NCBI GenBank assembly: GCA_005473895.2
Contig: SRJI02000027.1
Span: 1 to 56,749, forward strand
Direction of reading: 5' to 3'
Origin: Carideicomes alvinocaridis
GTDB taxonomy: Bacteria; Pseudomonadota; Alphaproteobacteria; Rhodobacterales; Rhodobacteraceae
DNA: 56,749 bases
The notes below the pieces were generated by a model. It worked only from the letters and a program-made list of their open reading frames with translations, was not told the origin of the DNA and made no database searches. Position 1 is the stretch's first letter; every line of letters begins with the position of its first letter. Shown here piece after piece: positions 51,965 through 56,749 of the stretch. The translations under genes were made by a program, and so were the position numbers.

Positions 51965-53236
51965 ATGCCCGACAGCAACCTGGATACCGGAACGGGCCCC
52001 GCCCCGGGATGCGGCCCGCTTGGCCCCGGCGGCCGCGGCACCCCCGTGCCCCTGCGCCAGCAGGTGTTCGAGCGGGTGCGCGCCGCGGGCCAGATCGCGC
52101 GTGTCGAGGTGGCCAAGGAGCTGGGGATCAGCCCGGCCACGGTGACAGCGCTCGCCTCCGACCTGATCGCGGCGGGCTTCATCCAGGAGATCGCCACCCC
52201 GCGCCGCGACGCCGACAGCGCCCGCGGCCGGCCGCCCGTAGCGCTCGGCGTGCAGCCCGGCGCGCGGATCGTGGCCGGCATCCGCCTGTCGGAGCAGACC
52301 GACAGCGCGGTGATCATGGATTTCGCGGGCAATTGCCTGGCCGAGGCGGTCCGTGACCACCGCATGGCGCAGCGCGACCTCGCCGCCAGTGTCGAGGCGG
52401 CCGAGACGGTGCTGGACCTCGCCCTGTCCAAGTCGCGGATCGGGCGCGAACAGCTGCACATGGTGGGGGTCGGCCTGCCCGGCCTGATCGACATGGCCTC
52501 GGGCCGCGCGCTCTGGTCCCCGCTGCTGGAAGACCGCGACATGCCGCTCGCCGCCGCGCTGGAGCGTCAGCTGGGCGTGCCCGTCCGCATCGACAACGAC
52601 GCCAACCTGGTGACGCTGGCGGAGCTGTGGTTCGGCGCCGGGCGCGGCCTGTCGGATTTCGCCGTGGTCACGATCGAGGAAGGGCTGGGCATGGGCCTTG
52701 TCGTCGATCACCAGCTCTATCGCGGCGGCGGGGGCCACGGGATGGAGCTGGCCCATATCAAGGTGCAGCTCGACGGGGCGCTCTGCCGCTGCGGCCAGCG
52801 CGGCTGCCTCGAGGCCTATATCTCGGACTATGCCCTGATCCGCGAGGCGCGCACCGCGCTCAACCTCGGCAATCGCGGGGTGAAGTCGCCGCAGGCCCTG
52901 CTCGAGACGCTTTACGACAATGCCAAGGCCGGCAACCAGGCCGCGCGCGCCATCTTCGGCCGCGCGGGGCGTTACCTGGCGCTCGGGCTCGGGACCATCG
53001 TCAACCTTTTCGATCCCAAGGTGATCCTGCTCTCGGGCGAGCGGCTGCGCTACGATTACCTCTATGCCGAGGAGGTGCTGGCCGAGATGCGCGCCTTCAC
53101 CCTCAATACCGGCGGCCCGGCCCCGAAGATCGAGATCCATGCCTGGGGCGGGTTGGTCTGGGCCACCGGCGCGGCGGCACTGGCGCTCGACTGCGCCACG
53201 GCCGAGGCGCTCGGCGGCGAGGCGGTGGCGGCATGA
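51965..53236 (+). CDS. ROK family transcriptional regulator (XylR-like)
   Basis: A 423-residue repressor. The N-terminal winged helix-turn-helix is VFERVRAAGQIARVEVAKEL then GISPATVTALASDLI (about residues 28-70). The ROK sugar-kinase-like domain follows, with GVGLPGLIDMASG, a nucleotide loop IEEGLGMGLVVD and the zinc motif CRCGQRGCLEAY with the upstream His in GMELAHIKV. It is divergent from xylF and probably represses the transporter until sugar binds. Its stop overlaps the start of the CRTAC1-like gene. Confidence 0.9.
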   Translation: MPDSNLDTGTGPAPGCGPLGPGGRGTPVPLRQQVFERVRAAGQIARVEVAKELGISPATVTALASDLIAAGFIQEIATPRRDADSARGRPPVALGVQPGARIVAGIRLSEQTDSAVIMDFAGNCLAEAVRDHRMAQRDLAASVEAAETVLDLALSKSRIGREQLHMVGVGLPGLIDMASGRALWSPLLEDRDMPLAAALERQLGVPVRIDNDANLVTLAELWFGAGRGLSDFAVVTIEEGLGMGLVVDHQLYRGGGGHGMELAHIKVQLDGALCRCGQRGCLEAYISDYALIREARTALNLGNRGVKSPQALLETLYDNAKAGNQAARAIFGRAGRYLALGLGTIVNLFDPKVILLSGERLRYDYLYAEEVLAEMRAFTLNTGGPAPKIEIHAWGGLVWATGAAALALDCATAEALGGEAVAA

Positions 53237-54777
53237 GGCACCTGGCCCTCGCGCTCGCCCTCGTGCCGCAGGCTCTGCCGGCCCAGCCCGGGCAGCCGGC
53301 CTTCACCGACCGCTCGGCGGGGATGGAGGATCAGGTCTATGGCGGCGGTTGGACCCATTTCGTGGGCGGCGGCGTGGCGATCCTGGATTGCGACGGTGAT
53401 GCCATGCCCGAGCTGCTGGCCGCGGGCGGCGCCAATCCCACCCGGCTCTGGCACAACGACACGGCGCCCGGCGGCGACATCGCCTTTACCGCCCTGCCCT
53501 TCGACGATCCCGGCGAGGTGACCGGCGCCTACCCGCTCGACATGGATGGCGACGGGCGGCTCGACCTGGCGGTGCTGCGCGTGGGCCCCAACCGCTATTA
53601 CCGGGGCGGTCCGGATTGCGCCTTCACCGATGCCACCGCCGCCTGGGGCCTGCCGGAGCGCGACGCCTGGTCCACCGCCTTCTCCGCCACCTGGGAACCG
53701 GGGAACGACCGCCCCACCCTCGCCATCGGAAATTACGTGGACCGGAGCGACCCCGACGGCCCGTTCGAGTCCTGCGACACCAACCTCCTGCTGCGCCCCG
53801 AGGGCGAAGGCTATGCCGCGACCGAGCTCTCGCCGGGCTATTGCGCGCTCTCCATGCTGTTCTCCGACTGGCAGCGCAGCGGGCGGGCCGACCTGCGCGT
53901 CTCCAACGACCGGCATTACTACGTCAAGGGCGGGCACGAGCAGATCTGGCGCCTCGACCCGCTGACCGAACGGGTGGCCGACGAGGGGCTGCAACGTCTG
54001 ATGCTCTGGGGCATGGGCATCGCCAGCCAGGACATCACCGGCGACGGGCTGCCGGAGGTCATGCTGACCTCGATGGGCGACCAGTGGCTGATGTACAATC
54101 GCGGCGACCATTACGAGGCCGCCCCCTACGCGACCGGCGCCACCGCCACTAGGCCCTTCCTCGGCGATGACGGCCGCCCCTCCACCGGCTGGCACGCGCA
54201 ATTCGCCGACGTGGACAATGACGGAATCGAGGACCTGTTCATCGCCAAGGGCAACGTGGACCAGATGCCGGGGCTGGCGACCGAGGACCCCAACAACCTG
54301 CTGATGGGCCGGGCGGACGGCACCTTCGTCGAGGCGGCGGGCGAGGCCGGCATCGCCACGATGGTGCGGTCGCGGGGCGCGGGGCTCGCCGATCTGAACG
54401 CGGATGGCCGGCTGGACCTGGTGGTGGTGAACCGCCGCGCGCCGCTGGAGGTCTGGCAGAACGCGACGCCGGGCACGGGCCACTGGCTGGAGGTGACGCT
54501 GCAGCAGCCGGGCGGCAATTCCCGCGCCGTGGGCGCGGTGATCGAGCTGCGGCGTCCGGACGGCAAGGTGGAGGCGCGCGAGGTCACGGTGGGCGGCGGC
54601 CATGCCAGCGGCCGCGCCGTGCCGGAGCATTTCGGCCTGGGCGACGTCACGCGGGCCGAGCTGCGGGTGCGCTGGCCCGGGGGTGCGGTGTCGGATTGGC
54701 GCCCGGTCGAGGCGGACAGCCGCCTGCGCCTCGCACCGGACGGGCCTGACGGCGCCGGCCTGCGGACCCTGCCCTGA
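53233..54777 (+). CDS. CRTAC1-like FG-GAP/VCBS repeat protein with ASPIC/UnbV C-terminus
   Basis: A 514-residue secreted beta-propeller protein. Residues 1-18 form a signal peptide (ending LPAQP). Calcium-binding DxDxDG-type loops of FG-GAP repeats recur: LDCDGDAMPELLA, LDMDGDGRLDLAV, DITGDGLPEVML, ADVDNDGIEDLFI and ADLNADGRLDLVV. The C-terminus matches the ASPIC/UnbV domain (HWLEVTLQQPGGNSRAVGAV, then GHASGRAVPEHFGLG). The start overlaps the ROK stop (ATGA), so it is translated with the repressor. A role in binding extracellular glycans is possible but not shown. Confidence 0.88.
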   Translation: MRHLALALALVPQALPAQPGQPAFTDRSAGMEDQVYGGGWTHFVGGGVAILDCDGDAMPELLAAGGANPTRLWHNDTAPGGDIAFTALPFDDPGEVTGAYPLDMDGDGRLDLAVLRVGPNRYYRGGPDCAFTDATAAWGLPERDAWSTAFSATWEPGNDRPTLAIGNYVDRSDPDGPFESCDTNLLLRPEGEGYAATELSPGYCALSMLFSDWQRSGRADLRVSNDRHYYVKGGHEQIWRLDPLTERVADEGLQRLMLWGMGIASQDITGDGLPEVMLTSMGDQWLMYNRGDHYEAAPYATGATATRPFLGDDGRPSTGWHAQFADVDNDGIEDLFIAKGNVDQMPGLATEDPNNLLMGRADGTFVEAAGEAGIATMVRSRGAGLADLNADGRLDLVVVNRRAPLEVWQNATPGTGHWLEVTLQQPGGNSRAVGAVIELRRPDGKVEAREVTVGGGHASGRAVPEHFGLGDVTRAELRVRWPGGAVSDWRPVEADSRLRLAPDGPDGAGLRTLP

Positions 54778-54780
54778 CGC

Positions 54781-54798
54781 GCGCGCCGTCCGGCGCGC
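54781..54798. terminator. Hairpin between convergent genes
   Basis: GCGCGCCG and CGGCGCGC form a perfect 8-base-pair stem with a 2-base centre, between the CRTAC1-like gene and the gamma-carbonic anhydrase gene. There is no T-run on either side, so it would be a weak or assisted bidirectional terminator. Confidence 0.4.
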
Positions 54799-54807
54799 CC
54801 TCCTTGA

Positions 54808-55325
<518 letters not shown>

Positions 55326-55329
<4 letters not shown>

Positions 55330-55973
55330 GTCAGGTCCTCGAATTGCATCTGAAGCTTGCGCACGTGGTCGGTCAGGCCCGGCTGCTGGATGCGGCGCAT
55401 GCGGGTGGCCTCCACGATGGTGCGCAGCCGCGCCTCGGTGGCGTCAAGGTCGTCGTTGATCAGGACGAAGTCGTAACCGTCCCAGTGGCTGATCTCGTCC
55501 CAGCTTTTCTGCATGCGGCGCGCGATGGTCTCCTCGTCGTCCTGGGCGCGCGAGACCAGCCGCCGGTGCAACTCGGGGATGGAGGGCGGCAGAAGGAAGA
55601 TCGACAGCGTGTGCTGGCCGAGCGCGGAGTTGCGGATCTGCTGCGCGCCCTGCCAGTCGATGTCGAAAAGCACGTCGTTGCCCGCCTCGATCGCCGCCTC
55701 CACCGGCCCGCGCGGCGAGCCGTAGAAATTGCCGAAGACATGGGCGTGTTCCAGCATCCCGCCCTCGGCCACCTGGGCCTTGAACGCCTCCTCGGTTACG
55801 AAATGGTACTCGCGCCCGTCCTGCTCTCCGCGGCGCGGGGCGCGGGTGGTGGCGGAGACGGAAAAGCGCAGGCCCGGATCCCAGTCGCGCAGCCGCCGGG
55901 CCAGCGTCGACTTGCCCGCCCCCGAGGGCGAGGAGAGGATGATCAGCAGCCCGCGGCGCGTCACCCCGCTCAT
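55326..55973 (-). CDS. gmk: Guanylate kinase
   Basis: A 215-residue guanylate kinase that converts GMP to GDP. The P-loop is [16 protein letters not shown] (about residues 13-28). The GMP-binding residues are in [20 protein letters not shown]. The lid and [13 protein letters not shown] segments are present. It starts with a short leader ([12 protein letters not shown]). It overlaps the carbonic-anhydrase-like gene and follows yicC, as in many proteobacteria. Confidence 0.96.
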
Positions 55974-56026
55974 GCCACCCCCTCCGCCCGCGCCGGCGGC
56001 AAGGTCGTCACGCGCAACGCGGCTCT

Positions 56027-56066
56027 CTTCATCTTGCCAAAAAAACTCCCGCCGGCGGCTCCCGCA
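56027..56066 (+). repeat. Dispersed 40-base intergenic repeat, copy 2
   Basis: Identical to 16306-16345 at 38 of 40 positions, in the 192-base space between gmk and yicC. Here the element points against the direction of the neighbouring genes, whereas copy 1 points with them. The differing bases are at element positions 14 and 30. Confidence 0.8.
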
Positions 56067-56165
56067 GGCGCCATCCGCGCCAAGGCCGGGCGAACGGGGG
56101 CACGAATGCCAAAAACCAAGCCCCTCAAACCACTTGCCCGCCGCGCCTCATCCATTGCCTGAAGA

Positions 56166-56749
56166 TCACTCCACATTCTGCACCTGTTCCCGCATCCGCT
56201 CGATCACCGCCTTCAGCTCCAGCCCGGTGGCGGTCAGCACGCTGGCCTGGGACTTGGAGCAGAGCGTGTTGGCCTCGCGGTTGAATTCCTGCATCAGGAA
56301 ATCCAGCCGCCGCCCCACCGCGCCGCCGGCGGCGAGCAGGTCGCGTGCCGCGGCGACATGGGCGCGCAGCCGGTCGAGCTCTTCGGTCACGTCGGCCTTG
56401 ACCGCCAGCAGGGCGAGCTCCTGCGCCACGCGGTCCGGATCGGCGTTCTCGGCATTCTCCATCACCCGGGCCAGCGCCGCGCGCAGGGCCGTCGCGGCCT
56501 CGGGGCGGCGCGCCTCTGCCTCTTCCGCCGCCTGCTCGGTCAGCGCGGCGATCTCGGCCAGGTGGTCTTCCAGCAGGGCGGCCAGCGCCGCGCCCTCGCT
56601 GCGCCGCATCTCGAGGAAATCCTCCAGCGCCGCGTCCAGCCCGGCCTGCACCGCCCGGGCCAGCGCCGCGCGCCCGGCCTCGTCGTCCTCCGACGCCTGG
56701 GCCGGTTCCATCACGCCGCGCAGGGCCAGCAGGTCGGCCGCGCAGGACG
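56166..56749 (-). CDS. yicC: YicC family protein, 5' end outside the window
   Basis: The C-terminal 194 codons or so of a YicC-family protein, an endoribonuclease-like family of about 290 residues. The visible part starts within ADLLALRGVMEPAQ and continues through the DUF1732 core, ending LDFLMQEFNREANTLCSKSQ and ELKAVIERMREQVQNVE. The frame is open to the right edge. YicC is often next to gmk, as here. Confidence 0.92.
   Translation of the reverse strand, partial: SCAADLLALRGVMEPAQASEDDEAGRAALARAVQAGLDAALEDFLEMRRSEGAALAALLEDHLAEIAALTEQAAEEAEARRPEAATALRAALARVMENAENADPDRVAQELALLAVKADVTEELDRLRAHVAAARDLLAAGGAVGRRLDFLMQEFNREANTLCSKSQASVLTATGLELKAVIERMREQVQNVE

Overview
The window is a 56.7-kb stretch of very GC-rich bacterial chromosome. 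Gene content and protein sequences point to an alphaproteobacterium of the Rhodobacteraceae (Roseobacter/Paracoccus-like). The supporting signs are: the order pyrC-pyrE-dnaB-(...)-alr-MlaE-MlaF; trkA-trkH-hfq-hflX on one strand; ribB-ribH-nusB; an MmcB-type nuclease-fold protein; a small DUF6324-like protein; and short AT-rich hairpin repeats in an otherwise GC-rich sequence. I see no rRNA, CRISPR array, transposase, integrase or prophage. There is one tRNA (Asp, GTC). Genes are tightly packed, with many ATGA or TGATG stop/start overlaps.

Layout. (1) 1-886: a glycosyltransferase, possibly cut at the left edge. (2) 883-7395, minus strand: a maturation set typical of molybdenum hydroxylases (MoxR/CoxD-like ATPase, a 32-codon candidate small ORF, CoxE-like VWA protein, XdhC/CoxF-like protein, MoeA-like molybdopterin-binding protein), interrupted by an OmpA-family protein with a huge acidic Ala/Glu/Thr tract. 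(3) 7547-14442, plus strand: a surface-glycan-type cluster. It holds three paralogous 'KNE...DGT' glycosyltransferases (one fused to a degenerate sulfotransferase-like domain), a small sulfotransferase, an FkbM methyltransferase and a hydrolase-fold protein that appears to lack its nucleophile. (4) 14446-22987: SRPBCC protein, small membrane protein, pyrC, pyrE, dnaB, NTF2-like, DUF1194, alr, and MlaE/MlaF lipid-transport subunits. (5) 23054-28493: small membrane protein, a 3-hydroxyisobutyrate-dehydrogenase-like enzyme, and an operon of penicillin acylase, PG-binding protein and atypical SDR. (6) 28698-33260, minus strand: trkA, trkH, hfq, hflX. (7) 33397-39913: GNAT, DUF6324, MmcB, a coiled-coil membrane protein paired with a ClpP/SppA-like protein, small membrane proteins, an EEP-family phosphodiesterase and HdeD. 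(8) 39987-42141: ribB, ribH, nusB. (9) 42606-48177: DMT transporter, HDAC-like deacetylase, AbrB transporter, Uup-type ABC-F. (10) tRNA-Asp, then a xylose-type ABC transporter (xylF-xylH-xylG) divergent from a ROK repressor that is translationally coupled to a CRTAC1/FG-GAP secreted protein. (11) 54808-56749: gamma-carbonic anhydrase, gmk and the 3' part of a yicC gene.

Several groups act together. MoxR/CoxE/XdhC/MoeA-like proteins load and finish the cofactor of molybdenum hydroxylases; the hydroxylase itself is not in the window. pyrC and pyrE are pyrimidine steps. MlaE/MlaF form the inner-membrane core of a lipid transporter whose substrate-binding subunit is not here. TrkA gates TrkH. RibB and RibH feed riboflavin synthesis, but the GTP-cyclohydrolase-II half of RibB lacks its zinc cysteines. 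XylFHG is probably controlled by the ROK protein through a palindrome in their shared promoter region.

No wholly new system can be proven from sequence alone. The best candidates are the glycosyltransferase/sulfotransferase cluster with its fusion protein, the coiled-coil membrane protein/protease-like pair at 34875-36982, two kinds of dispersed short repeats (a 40-bp element and a tandem-hairpin element), and a cluster of five CTGTGGRC motifs upstream of dnaB. Motif positions and start choices come from direct reading. Family names come from recognition of conserved motifs without a database search.
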